From Salinibacterium sp. SWN248 (GTDB lineage: Bacteria > Actinomycetota > Actinomycetes > Actinomycetales > Microbacteriaceae): 64,000 nucleotides of DNA. Below, in pieces: positions 37,648-46,128 of this stretch (its first letter is position 1; every line of letters begins with the position of its first letter). The stretch lies in contig NZ_JADYWW010000001.1 of assembly GCF_015864575.1 (NCBI RefSeq), forward strand, positions 124,001 through 188,000, given 5' to 3'. The notes under the pieces were generated by a model. The model searched no databases. It had not been told where the DNA came from and was given only the letters and a program-made list of their open reading frames with translations. The translations under genes and the position numbers were made by a program.

Positions 37648-39561
37648 TTGTCTACTGCAGCATCAACGTTCACTACTCACCCTTACTTCCTCAAAGACTT
37701 ATTGCGGGATTGTGAGTCAGGCAAGCTTCAACTCCCCGACTTTCAGCGGAGTTGGGTGTGGGACGAAGACCGCATTAGTAGCCTGATCGCATCTGTTTCG
37801 CGAGGTTTCCCGGTCGGTGCGCTCATGACTCTCGAGTCTGGCGGCAACGTCGAATTCAAGCCTCGCCCAGTCGAAGGTGCGCCGGAACAAGCGCGTGCGG
37901 TGCTCTCACCAGAGTCTCTTCTTCTAGACGGCCAACAGCGCATGACGTCTCTCTACCAGGTGACACTCCGCGACCAAGTCGTTCACACTGTGACTCCCAA
38001 GCACAAAAAGGTGAAGCGCTGGTTCTACATCGATATCAACAAGGCCCTAGACCCTGACATCGACCGCGAAGAAGCAATCGTAGGCGTTCCCGAAGATCGC
38101 ATCGTCCGATCGAACTTCGGTCGCGAAGTCTCGCTGGATCTCTCCACTCGAGAATTAGAAATCGAGAACTTGATGTACCCGATGTCCATGGTTTTCCGTT
38201 GGGACGACTGGATGGATGCGGTTTTCGAGTGGGGCGAAGACCGAGAAAACTTTAAAGAGCTGCGGACGAAGGTACGCCAGTTCAAGACAGAAGTGCTCGA
38301 CAATTTTGCCAACTACCAAGTGCCCGTGATCGCACTAGGAAAGTCCACTTCTAAAGAAGCAGTGTGCGTTGTTTTCGAAAAGGTAAACACCGGAGGAAAG
38401 CCCCTAGACGCCTTCGAGCTAATCACCGCGATGTATGCCGTTGACGGCCATGAGCTGAGACGTGACTGGTACGGCGACGAGCAATCGATCGGCCGACAGG
38501 CGCGCCTCAAGGAAGCCTTGCGCCTTCCCTCCGAGAAATCAGGAGTTCTGAGCGGGGTCGGTAATACTGACTTCCTGCAGGTAGTCTCCCTATTCCACAC
38601 ACGAGATAACCGACGGAAAGCCGCAGAAGAAGGTAAGCAGGGCAAAGACCTGCCCAAGGTTTCGGCCAACCGCCAGTCGCTGCTGAGCCTTCCCCTTGAG
38701 TCGTACCTGCGCTACCAAGAGCTTGCCGACGACGGATTTCTGCGGGCGGCGAAGTTCCTCATCGGCCTGGGGATCTACCGGGTTTACGACCTCCCGTACC
38801 AGAGCCAGATTGTGCCCCTAGCTGCGATCCTCGCGGATTTGGGAAACAGAATCGAGATCACCTCCGTGCGGGACAAAGTAGTGCAGTGGTACTGGAACGG
38901 TGTCTTCGGCGAACTCTACGGCTCAACAACCGATACCCGAATCGCGAAAGATTTTCTGGAAGTTCCCGCATGGATCGACGGAGGGGTCGAACCATCTACT
39001 GTCACCGACGCCGCCTTCCGCGCTGAGCGCCTCAAGACAATGCGCATGCGCCTATCCGCTGCGTATAAGGGCGTTAACGCGTTACTGCTGCGTGCCGGCG
39101 CTAAGGACTTTCGTACAGGACAGCAATTCGTCCACACCGTTTTCTTCGATGAAAACGTGGATATTCACCACATTTTCCCTCAAGACTGGTGCAAGGCGCA
39201 GGGCATCGATCGCACCGAATTCGACTCGATCATCAATAAGACTCCTCTCTCTGCGAGAACGAACCGCATCATCGGAGGGTCTGCGCCGAGCGCGTACTTA
39301 GGCAAACTCGAGAGTACCGACGCCAGCGACCACGCCGAGGCACACGCCGTCGACGAGGCACTGCGTAGCCATCTCATCGATCCCGCACTTCTGAGAGCGG
39401 ATGACTTTGCCGGGTTCATGCGAGCCCGTCAAGAGGAATTGGTACTGCTGATCGAGGAAGCGACCGGGCGCTCGGTGTTCCGCGAATTCAACGCTGCCGA
39501 GGAAGATGACGCAGAGGACGACACTGACGAAAACGAAGCAGAGATGACTATCGCCTCGTAG
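37648..39561 (+). CDS. DUF262/GmrSD-type single-chain endonuclease
   Basis: 637 residues. The N-terminal DUF262 part has 'GKLQLPDFQRSWVWDEDRI' and 'FPVGALMTLESGG', then 'LLDGQQRMTSLYQV', the DGQQR motif of the NTPase-like fold. The C-terminal part has 'DIHHIFPQDWC' (about residue 505) and 'NKTPLSARTNRIIGG', an HNH (DUF1524-like) nuclease. GmrS and GmrD are joined in one chain. The family includes type IV restriction enzymes that cut DNA with modified bases, such as glucosylated hydroxymethylcytosine. The start appears to be TTG at 37648 with GGGGG 6 nt upstream. The C-terminus is very acidic. It lies beside the methylase island, so target choice must avoid host methylation. Confidence 0.88.
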   Translation: MSTAASTFTTHPYFLKDLLRDCESGKLQLPDFQRSWVWDEDRISSLIASVSRGFPVGALMTLESGGNVEFKPRPVEGAPEQARAVLSPESLLLDGQQRMTSLYQVTLRDQVVHTVTPKHKKVKRWFYIDINKALDPDIDREEAIVGVPEDRIVRSNFGREVSLDLSTRELEIENLMYPMSMVFRWDDWMDAVFEWGEDRENFKELRTKVRQFKTEVLDNFANYQVPVIALGKSTSKEAVCVVFEKVNTGGKPLDAFELITAMYAVDGHELRRDWYGDEQSIGRQARLKEALRLPSEKSGVLSGVGNTDFLQVVSLFHTRDNRRKAAEEGKQGKDLPKVSANRQSLLSLPLESYLRYQELADDGFLRAAKFLIGLGIYRVYDLPYQSQIVPLAAILADLGNRIEITSVRDKVVQWYWNGVFGELYGSTTDTRIAKDFLEVPAWIDGGVEPSTVTDAAFRAERLKTMRMRLSAAYKGVNALLLRAGAKDFRTGQQFVHTVFFDENVDIHHIFPQDWCKAQGIDRTEFDSIINKTPLSARTNRIIGGSAPSAYLGKLESTDASDHAEAHAVDEALRSHLIDPALLRADDFAGFMRARQEELVLLIEEATGRSVFREFNAAEEDDAEDDTDENEAEMTIAS

Positions 39562-39855
39562 CGGCCGACGAAAGAAACGTTGTCGTGCGACCTTCAGCAG
39601 CTCGACACCCGAACGCGACGGCCTCCCAAGCAACAATGGACGCTTAGATTCCTGTGATTGGGGGCTAAACGTGTTCGCAAACTGCACGCTCGACGAACAT
39701 CGAAAGTTCGTCCCCTCTCGGCAGGCCCAGCGCTGAAGCGAGAAAGTTCACGGCATTCGTTCGTTTTATGGCGATCTCAACCCAGAGTGAGCCTTCATCG
39801 CTGTCGTGCACAAGTATCATCAGGTGCAACCCGTCAGTTCACAGAGGAGACGATC

Positions 39856-40029
39856 ATGGGACGAACTAGTGGTGCCACGAATAGGACTGCAAGAGAGCAC
39901 GACGCCTCAGCGGCCAGTGACAAAAGAGTCGCCATGCTCAAGAGAAGGCTCGCGGCGAAAGACGCAAAAATCGCTCAAAAAGACAAAAAGATTGCCGAGC
40001 TGAAAGCGAAGAAGGCGTCTCGAAAGTAG
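39856..40029 (+). CDS. 57-residue basic coiled-coil protein
   Basis: Starts at ATG 39856 with AGAGGAG seven bases upstream, the best ribosome binding site in this region. After a Ser/Thr/Ala-rich head the chain is a highly charged heptad-like helix ('KRVAMLKRRLAAKDAKIAQK', then 'KIAELKAKKASRK'), strongly basic. No family recognised. A role in nucleic-acid or protein binding is possible. The 294 bp between the DUF262 stop and this gene holds no gene or structure I can support. Confidence 0.55.
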   Translation: MGRTSGATNRTAREHDASAASDKRVAMLKRRLAAKDAKIAQKDKKIAELKAKKASRK

Positions 40030-40135
40030 ACCCAACCCGTTTTCGCGCCAGCAAGAGGTTCGTCACGCGGAACAGCACCCACCGGACAGCAAGCTCAGAC
40101 CCACGGTCATCCGGCGAGATAAGGCATCGCGTAGC

Positions 40136-40141
40136 TAGTGT
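40136..40141 (+). promoter_or_regulatory. -10 box, leaderless promoter of macro-SIR2 gene
   Basis: TAGTGT ends 6 nt before the ATG at 40148; no ribosome binding site is present. Confidence 0.6.
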
Positions 40142-40147
40142 TAGAGC

Positions 40148-41767
40148 ATGACCACCCCTCACGTATTCGTCACCCTTGGAGATCTCACGCACGTCGAGTG
40201 TGACGCGTGGATGCTTCCGACAGATCGCGGCTTCAGGGTCGAAGATCACTGGACCAGCGATGAGACTGGGGTCAGCGGCCTCGCCGAGAAGATCGCTGGG
40301 TCGAAAAACGAGTTGTTCAAGCAGGGCGCGATACTCGCCACCAAAGTCATCGATTGGGATGCGGATCGACCGCTGCCGGTCCTCACAGCGGTGCCATTCC
40401 AAGGAATCCGCACTGAGGCTGATCTTCGCGATCTGGCGAGTGCCGTTCGCGCGTTCATCTCGCTCGGGGCAACGCTAGCGAAAGATCGCCAATCTAAGCA
40501 CCGACGCCCGAAGCCACTTCTTGCGATGCCCGCGTTCGGCACCGGTAAAGGTGGCGGCGGCGCAATACGTGGGCAAGTACTCGAGGCGCTACTCGAGAGC
40601 GCGAAATTCGGTGCACTTGAGAACGACGTCGACGTTGTCATCGTTTTGAGAGACCCACAGGTATTTGCGCTCGCTCAACAGAAGCGGGCCGGGTACGAGT
40701 GGCCCGAGTTAGGCCCGGGCCTTATGCAAAAAGCACAGGAGCTTGCCGCCTTCGCCCGCGAGGGAAAACTCGTGCCGTTCATGGGCGCAGGAGTGAGTGT
40801 GAGCGCGGGCGGCCCCAGCTGGAGTCAGCTGATCCAGAAGCTAGCTGCGGGTATCGATATGAGTGAATCCGAAACCGAGTCGCTCACCCGAGCCAACCGA
40901 AGTGCCCTCGATCAGGCCGCCTATCTGCGGGAGCGCTACCTCGATCTCGCACACGAAAGGGGCAGCGAGTCGGGCGCAGAGCAGTTTGGCGTGGAGATTG
41001 CTGCCGCGGTGTCCGTTGAACGGTACGGGCTCGCACCCGCCTTGCTGGCGAGCCTGCGAACAGAACAAGCCATCACGCTTAACTACGATGACCTGTTCGA
41101 GCGCGCGGCTTCGGATGCCAACGATCCACGCACCGTAATCCCCGGCGCCACCTCCAAAACTGTGTCGAACAAATGGCTTCTCAAGCTTCACGGATCAGTC
41201 GATGACCCCGCGAGCATCGTGCTCACTCGCGATGACTACCTCGGCTACAACACGACCCGAGAAGCTCTCTCGGCCATCGTTAAAGCGAACCTCATCACCC
41301 ATCACTTGATGTTCGTCGGCTTCGGGCTTGCCGATGATCACTTTCACCAGATTATCCACGACGTGCGTCAATCACTCCCGAACGATCCGAGCGGCCCGGG
41401 ATACGCCACCGCGATTACTATGCTCGCCGATCCCTTGGATGCAACGCTCTGGAAGGGGCAACTCGACCTGCTGCCGATGGAGGGCTCCTCGCCCATCGAC
41501 GCCGCGACCGCGACAAGCGACCGGATTGCTCATGCCGGCCGAAAACTCGAGATCTTCCTTGACGCACTATTGGTCTTCGCGACCGATTCCCACTCCTACT
41601 TGCTCGACAACGACTTCGCATCGGCGCTCTCACCGGGCGAAGCCACTCTCCGAGAGAAGCTCCTCGCCCTCAAAATCAGTGCAACTGCTGACGAGAAGGA
41701 TGCCGCCGGCTGGCGACTCGTCGAGCAGATGTTCGAAGAGCTCGGCGGCTCACCGCAGCACAAATAG
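40148..41767 (+). CDS. Macro-like domain fused to SIR2-family NADase domain
   Basis: 539 residues. Residues 1 to about 185 are macro-like: 'VTLGDLTHVECDAWMLPTD' at the start and 'LAMPAFGTGKGGGGAIR' near 128, as in ADP-ribose-binding loops. Residues about 205-420 are SIR2-like: 'VPFMGAGVSVSAGG' near 210, 'ITLNYDDLF' near 311, 'LLKLHGS' near 345 and 'LMFVGFGLADDHF'. A helical C-terminal region follows. SIR2-type domains in phage defence hydrolyse NAD+ to abort infection, and macro domains bind ADP-ribose derivatives, so a sensing-plus-NADase role is inferred. Its stop overlaps the NrtR gene by 18 bp tail to tail. It is not Thoeris-like in context, since no TIR gene is near. Confidence 0.82.
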   Translation: MTTPHVFVTLGDLTHVECDAWMLPTDRGFRVEDHWTSDETGVSGLAEKIAGSKNELFKQGAILATKVIDWDADRPLPVLTAVPFQGIRTEADLRDLASAVRAFISLGATLAKDRQSKHRRPKPLLAMPAFGTGKGGGGAIRGQVLEALLESAKFGALENDVDVVIVLRDPQVFALAQQKRAGYEWPELGPGLMQKAQELAAFAREGKLVPFMGAGVSVSAGGPSWSQLIQKLAAGIDMSESETESLTRANRSALDQAAYLRERYLDLAHERGSESGAEQFGVEIAAAVSVERYGLAPALLASLRTEQAITLNYDDLFERAASDANDPRTVIPGATSKTVSNKWLLKLHGSVDDPASIVLTRDDYLGYNTTREALSAIVKANLITHHLMFVGFGLADDHFHQIIHDVRQSLPNDPSGPGYATAITMLADPLDATLWKGQLDLLPMEGSSPIDAATATSDRIAHAGRKLEIFLDALLVFATDSHSYLLDNDFASALSPGEATLREKLLALKISATADEKDAAGWRLVEQMFEELGGSPQHK

Positions 41768-42427
41768 TCGCGCCGGCTTCCCCACCGTGCCGGCGGCGAG
41801 CTCCCCCGTTGCTGCGAGCTGCGGCTCCATAGCGCGGCGGAAGCTGTCGCGCATGAGTGGTTCGCCCGCGATGGTTTCGTGCAGGTGCTGCAGTTGGCGC
41901 AGGGTGAAGGGGTGCTGCAGCAGGCCGGCCGGGTCGGGGGCTGCCGCGTAGCGTGTGCGGAGGGTGGCCACCGCCTGGTCGAGGATGTCGTTGTGACCAT
42001 ACGGGAGGGCGCCAGCATCCGCCACCGGCACTACCTTCGCGAGGGACTCGTCGATCGTGAGGCTCGGCCACGGCACCACATCGAGGTGGGCGACCGAGAG
42101 CACCCAGCCGCGATTGTCGCGGGCGGGATCATCGAAGACGTGGAGTTGGCGGGGCGACAAGCCGGAGACTCCGGCCTTGGTGCGCAGGGAGCGCAGCACG
42201 GCATCCGCCAGCAACTCGCCCTCGTGCAGGAAGGTGCCCGGCAGGCGCCAGGTGGTGCCGGTACCGGTACCAGAGCCGGTGCCGGTGCCACTGGCAGCAC
42301 CCGCGCGCACCAGCAGCACGCTGAGCTCGCCGGCCGGCGGAACCGTGAGCACCGCGGTGTCGACGGCGACGGAGGGGCGCGGGTAGTCGGTCAGGGCCCG
42401 GTCGGGTGAGTCGCGGTAGATCTCCAT
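41750..42427 (-). CDS. NrtR-type regulator (degenerate Nudix plus winged helix)
   Basis: 225 residues. The N-terminal Nudix-like domain has 'DTAVLTV...LLVRAG' and a Nudix box region 'GTFLHEGELLADAVLRSL' in which the catalytic REXXEE is replaced by RSLRTK, so hydrolase activity is probably lost. The C-terminal part ('FTLRQLQHLHETIAGEPL', 'FRRAM') matches the winged helix of NrtR-family regulators, which sense ADP-ribose or NAD and control NAD metabolism genes. A Gly-Thr repeat (GTGTGSGTGTGT) is inserted before the box. The ATG at 42427 is 5 nt from TAATCG, a likely leaderless promoter. It is divergent from the ARPP-1 operon. Confidence 0.82.
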   Translation of the reverse strand: MEIYRDSPDRALTDYPRPSVAVDTAVLTVPPAGELSVLLVRAGAASGTGTGSGTGTGTTWRLPGTFLHEGELLADAVLRSLRTKAGVSGLSPRQLHVFDDPARDNRGWVLSVAHLDVVPWPSLTIDESLAKVVPVADAGALPYGHNDILDQAVATLRTRYAAAPDPAGLLQHPFTLRQLQHLHETIAGEPLMRDSFRRAMEPQLAATGELAAGTVGKPARLFVLR

Positions 42428-42515
42428 ACAGACGATTATCGCAGATTCGCGCTAAATGTCAGTGGGGTGTCATACTCTGAATTTGCGCGACAATGCGCTA
42501 ACTATCGGAGGCATC
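42428..42515. promoter_or_regulatory. Divergent operator region between NrtR gene and ARPP-1 operon
   Basis: It holds a TTCGCGCTAA near-palindrome (42446-42455) and an inverted pair TTTGCGC...GCGCTAA (42482-42488 and 42495-42501). GCGCTAA therefore occurs twice in direct orientation, 46 bp apart. A TACTCT at 42473-42478 could be the -10 box of the rightward operon and TAATCG (minus strand, 42433-42438) that of the regulator. These repeats are candidate NrtR sites. Confidence 0.5.
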
Positions 42516-43466
42516 ATGAACAGAGAGATTCACCGCCACCAGAACAGACCACTCCCCCAGCTCCACGTCGGCCACGGCAGCCACCACGGCGCCCTCAGCA
42601 TCTTCCCCCTCTGGGTCGACTCTCCCCGCGTCACCGGCCTCGACTGGAAGGCCAGCAGCATCCGCACCGCTGAACGCGAGGGCTCCCCCGTCGTCGGCGA
42701 ACTCGTGCTGCACAACAGCACCGCCCGCCCCATCGTCGCCCTCGAAGGAGACCTCCTCAAAGGCGGTTGGCAGGATCGGATGCTCGCCCGCAGCCTTCTA
42801 CTCGAACCCTTCGAGGCGCGCGTCGCCGAAGTGTTCTGCGTCGAGGCCGGGCGTTGGGGCGCACGCTCGGTGGAGACCCAAGGCGCCCAGGAGGCTAGCG
42901 GCCGCCGCAGTGCGCTCAGCGTGCGGCGCGGTAACGCAGGGGGCGGCGACGGCGAACGCGGCGGTAGCCAGCAGTCCGAAGTGTGGCAGCGCATCAGCCG
43001 CTTCGAGAACGCCCTCGGCGCTACGGCCAGTTCGTCGATGCTTGATCATCTCGACCGTTCCGCGCCGCTCGAAGCCCGCCCACTCGACGGCCAGCGCGGC
43101 GTCATCATCGGCATCGGCGGCCGCGTGATGGGAGCAGAGCTCTTCGGCAACACTGCCGGGCTGCGCAGCAGGTGGCAGGGCATCCTCGCCGCCGCCGCTC
43201 TGGATGCCCAGCTCGCCCCGCAGCGGCGCACCACCGCCCACGACGCCCGCGTCTTCACCCGTCATCTGCAGGGCGTGACCCTCGAAGACGGCGGAGACGC
43301 GGGGCTCGCCCGCGCAGTACGGTCACAACAGGGCCGACTGCGGGCATCCGGAATCGTGAACACAAACGAGCACACCAACATGCACACCAGCACCAGTGCA
43401 CCACCAGCCAGCATCATCCACCTCACCGCGTTTGACGACGCGCACCCCCTATTGGAGAACGCATGA
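42516..43466 (+). CDS. ARPP-1 domain protein (DUF6569-like)
   Basis: 316 residues. The segment from 'VGHGSHHGALSIFPLW' through 'VVGELVLHNSTARPIVALEGDLLKG' and 'EVFCVEAGRW' matches the ARPP-1 domain, named for association with ADP-ribosylglycohydrolases and rhodanese/phosphatase-superfamily proteins. Those are its neighbours here. Its activity is unknown; a part in NAD or ADP-ribose metabolism is predicted from gene context. It has no signal peptide. A Gly/Arg-rich loop lies near the middle and a His/Thr/Ser-rich stretch near the end. ATG at 42516 with GGAGG upstream. Its stop overlaps the next ATG by 4 bp. Confidence 0.8.
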   Translation: MNREIHRHQNRPLPQLHVGHGSHHGALSIFPLWVDSPRVTGLDWKASSIRTAEREGSPVVGELVLHNSTARPIVALEGDLLKGGWQDRMLARSLLLEPFEARVAEVFCVEAGRWGARSVETQGAQEASGRRSALSVRRGNAGGGDGERGGSQQSEVWQRISRFENALGATASSSMLDHLDRSAPLEARPLDGQRGVIIGIGGRVMGAELFGNTAGLRSRWQGILAAAALDAQLAPQRRTTAHDARVFTRHLQGVTLEDGGDAGLARAVRSQQGRLRASGIVNTNEHTNMHTSTSAPPASIIHLTAFDDAHPLLENA

Positions 43467-44641
43467 GCGAGAGCCCCTTCTACGACGACGACTTCAATGA
43501 TTGGCTAATGAAGCCCCGACCACTGCTGCCCACGTACGTGCCGCTGCACGAAATGAGCGAGCACCCCATTCTGCGGCGAGCGCTCGCAACCGGAAACGAA
43601 GCGGACGCCCCACTGGAATGGCCCGGCTTGAACTCGGAGCAAAAGCGCGCGGTTGCCGAGATCGGCCTCATCGATCACCACGACGGGGTCGCTGTAGCCA
43701 TCCCCCCGCACTTCAACCTCGACGTGTTCATCACCGACGCTAGCGAGGAGGAAGCACCCCCGCTCCTCAGCGGACGCTACGGTGATGAGCAGCGCTACTA
43801 CACCCAAGCCACCGACACAGGGTTCCACACCGTCGGCATCTTCACGGCGATCACCATTAACGACCGGCGTCGCTACTTTCAATGGATCGTCGATCACTGG
43901 CAGGAGATTGGGCAGAGCATGTTCCTCTACTACCGAGACGACGACGATACCCACTTCTGCAACGTCCGCGAAAGTGATATCGAGCAGGTAGCGCCGGGCG
44001 CCACTGACAACACACCGAAACGCGAGATTCAGGATGTCGCGGTCGCCGAAACCGCCGATGCTGACGCTGCTGATGCTGACGCCGCTGCTGCCGACGCCCT
44101 CGATGCCGCCAGCGACTCTGACGACGAACCCGACACCAACGACGAAGAGGAAGACCCCATGGATGAAGAAGACGACATGCTCATGACCGAAGTGGATGCC
44201 ATGGTGCAGCACGGCATCGCCGTCGGCATTGCGTCGATCGCCCACCGCGGGCAGACCGACAAGCTCGGCTACGACTACATCGATCACCCTGCCCGGGTGG
44301 CCGAGAGCTTCGATTGGCTGAGCCAGCCGGTCGAGCACTGCGCCGCGTGGCTGCACGATGTGATCGAAGACACCGACATCACCGCATCCGACCTGCTGAA
44401 GGCCGGGATGCTGCCCGAGATCGTGGAGGCGGTCGTGCTGCTGACTAGGCGAGAGGATGTCGCCGACGCCGACTATTACGAAGGCATCCGCCACCATCCG
44501 ATCGCTCTCGCGGTGAAGCTTGCCGACATTGATGACAACCTCGCCGAGTGGCGTTTTCGCAAGCTCGACTACGACCTTCAGGTACGGCTGTCGAACAAGT
44601 ATTTTCACGCCCGGCAGCTGCTGCAGGCGACGCCCGAGTGA
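43463..44641 (+). CDS. HD-domain phosphohydrolase with acidic linker
   Basis: 392 residues. The C-terminal 150 residues are an HD domain of the RelA/SpoT-hydrolase type: 'AHRGQTDKLGYDYIDHPARV', 'AAWLHDVIEDTDI' and 'ALAVKLADIDDNL' supply the metal-binding histidines and aspartates. Residues 1 to about 185 form an unrecognised alpha/beta domain. Between them lies an Asp/Glu/Ala-rich linker of about 45 residues. Likely reaction is hydrolysis of a nucleotide phosphate; the substrate is unknown, and ADP-ribose or (p)ppGpp-like nucleotides fit the context. Coupled to the ARPP-1 gene by an ATGA overlap. Confidence 0.8.
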   Translation: MSESPFYDDDFNDWLMKPRPLLPTYVPLHEMSEHPILRRALATGNEADAPLEWPGLNSEQKRAVAEIGLIDHHDGVAVAIPPHFNLDVFITDASEEEAPPLLSGRYGDEQRYYTQATDTGFHTVGIFTAITINDRRRYFQWIVDHWQEIGQSMFLYYRDDDDTHFCNVRESDIEQVAPGATDNTPKREIQDVAVAETADADAADADAAAADALDAASDSDDEPDTNDEEEDPMDEEDDMLMTEVDAMVQHGIAVGIASIAHRGQTDKLGYDYIDHPARVAESFDWLSQPVEHCAAWLHDVIEDTDITASDLLKAGMLPEIVEAVVLLTRREDVADADYYEGIRHHPIALAVKLADIDDNLAEWRFRKLDYDLQVRLSNKYFHARQLLQATPE

Positions 44642-44712
44642 AGCACTCGCGCTGAGGCCCAGCCGAGCTATTCAACCCGTAAAGATGCAGCATCCGACCC
44701 CACGGAGACCCC

Positions 44713-46128
44713 ATGAAACTTTCTAGTGCCCAAACTGATCGCGCCACTGGCGTGATGCTCGCGATGGCCTGCGGCGATGCTCTCGGCGCCGGCTACGAAT
44801 TTGGGCCTCCCTTCGAAGGCGAGGTTTCGATGAAGGGCGGCGGCGGCTTCGGCTGGGCGCCCGGCGAATGGACCGACGACACCTCCATGGCCGTGCCGAT
44901 CCTGCGCGCGGCGGCCTCCGGTCGTGACCTGCGCGACGAGGCTGTGCTCGACGAGATCGTCGCAGCCTGGGTCAACTGGGCGAAGACGGCTCCGGATGTC
45001 GGGGTGCAGACCAGCGGAGTGCTGCGCGGCATCGAACCTACCGCGAGCGCCGCCCGAGCATCCGCCCGCCGCGTGCATGATGCTCGCGGTCGCAGTGGCG
45101 GCAACGGCTCGCTCATGCGCACCGCCCCGGTCGCTCTCGCCTACCTCGGCGACGCCACGGGGCTCGCCGAGGCAGCCCGCGCGATCAGCGACCTCACCCA
45201 CTTTGATGAGGATGCCGGCGACGCCTGCGTGCTCTGGAGCCTCGCCATCCGTCACGCGATCCTCACCGGCGAGGCGGATGTTCGTGTCGGGCTTTCGGCC
45301 CTCGCCCCCGATCGCGCCGCCCGCTGGGCCGCATTCATCGCGGACGCTGAGACCCGGCAGCCCCGCGACTTCACCAAAAACGGGTGGGTTGTGGAAGCGC
45401 TACAGGCCGCGTGGTCGGCGATCGTCAACGGCGAGAGCCTCGTCGACACCCTCGAGCGTGCCGTGCGGGGTGGCCGCGATGCCGACACCGTTGCCGCGAT
45501 TGCGGGCGGTCTCATGGGTGCCCACTGGGGACTCTCCGCGATCCCCGCCGCCTGGCAGCGCATCGTGCACGGCTGGCCAAACCTCACGAGCCTCGACCTG
45601 GTACGCCTCTCCACCGAGGTCGTGCGAGGCGAGCCGGTGCCCGAACGCATCGACTACACCGAGTTAGGTGATGTGTCGACGCTCGTGCGGCATCCGCACG
45701 ACGCCGGCGTCTGGCTCGGCGCTGTCGGCGCGCTCGACGCGCTTCCGCCCGAAGTGGATGCAGTGGTGTCACTCTGCCGCATCGGCTCCCAGCAGGTGCC
45801 GGCCCGCATCCGCCACCGCGTCGAGGTGCGCCTGATCGACAAGTCGACGCCCTCCGAAAACCCGAACCTGCTCTTCGTGCTCGCCGATGCAGCGGATGCC
45901 GTGGCCGCCCTGCGCGCCGAAGGCCACACGGTGCTGCTCCACTGCGTGCAGGCGCACAGCCGCACCCCCACGGTCGCTGCGCTCTATGCCGCGCGGCACC
46001 TCGGGGTACCGATCGACACTGCGTTGGCTGAGGTGCGCGCGGCCCTGCCGAACGCTCGCCCGAACGGGGCGTTTCGGGCGGCGCTTGCCGACGCTAGTTT
46101 GGTCCCAACAAAGGGAGCATCCGAATGA
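44713..46128 (+). CDS. ADP-ribosylglycohydrolase fused to dual-specificity-like phosphatase
   Basis: 471 residues. Residues 1 to about 310 are ADP-ribosylglycohydrolase (DraG-like): 'MACGDALGAGYEFG', metal ligands in 'EWTDDTSMA', 'LTHFDEDAGDACVLW' and 'GRDADTVAAIAGGLMG'. Residues about 325-465 are a cysteine phosphatase: 'HDAGVWLGAVGALDALP', and the P-loop 'HCVQAHSRTP' with CX5R. The first domain would remove ADP-ribose from a target or split an ADP-ribosyl bond; the second could remove the remaining phosphate. This pairing is the classic partner of ARPP-1. ATG at 44713 with GGAG upstream, 71 bp after the HD gene. It overlaps the PHP gene by 4 bp. Confidence 0.9.
   Translation: MKLSSAQTDRATGVMLAMACGDALGAGYEFGPPFEGEVSMKGGGGFGWAPGEWTDDTSMAVPILRAAASGRDLRDEAVLDEIVAAWVNWAKTAPDVGVQTSGVLRGIEPTASAARASARRVHDARGRSGGNGSLMRTAPVALAYLGDATGLAEAARAISDLTHFDEDAGDACVLWSLAIRHAILTGEADVRVGLSALAPDRAARWAAFIADAETRQPRDFTKNGWVVEALQAAWSAIVNGESLVDTLERAVRGGRDADTVAAIAGGLMGAHWGLSAIPAAWQRIVHGWPNLTSLDLVRLSTEVVRGEPVPERIDYTELGDVSTLVRHPHDAGVWLGAVGALDALPPEVDAVVSLCRIGSQQVPARIRHRVEVRLIDKSTPSENPNLLFVLADAADAVAALRAEGHTVLLHCVQAHSRTPTVAALYAARHLGVPIDTALAEVRAALPNARPNGAFRAALADASLVPTKGASE

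Noticed and set aside
40148-41767. Thoeris system
   Set aside because: The SIR2 domain is present but no TIR-domain gene lies nearby and the domain order differs from ThsA.
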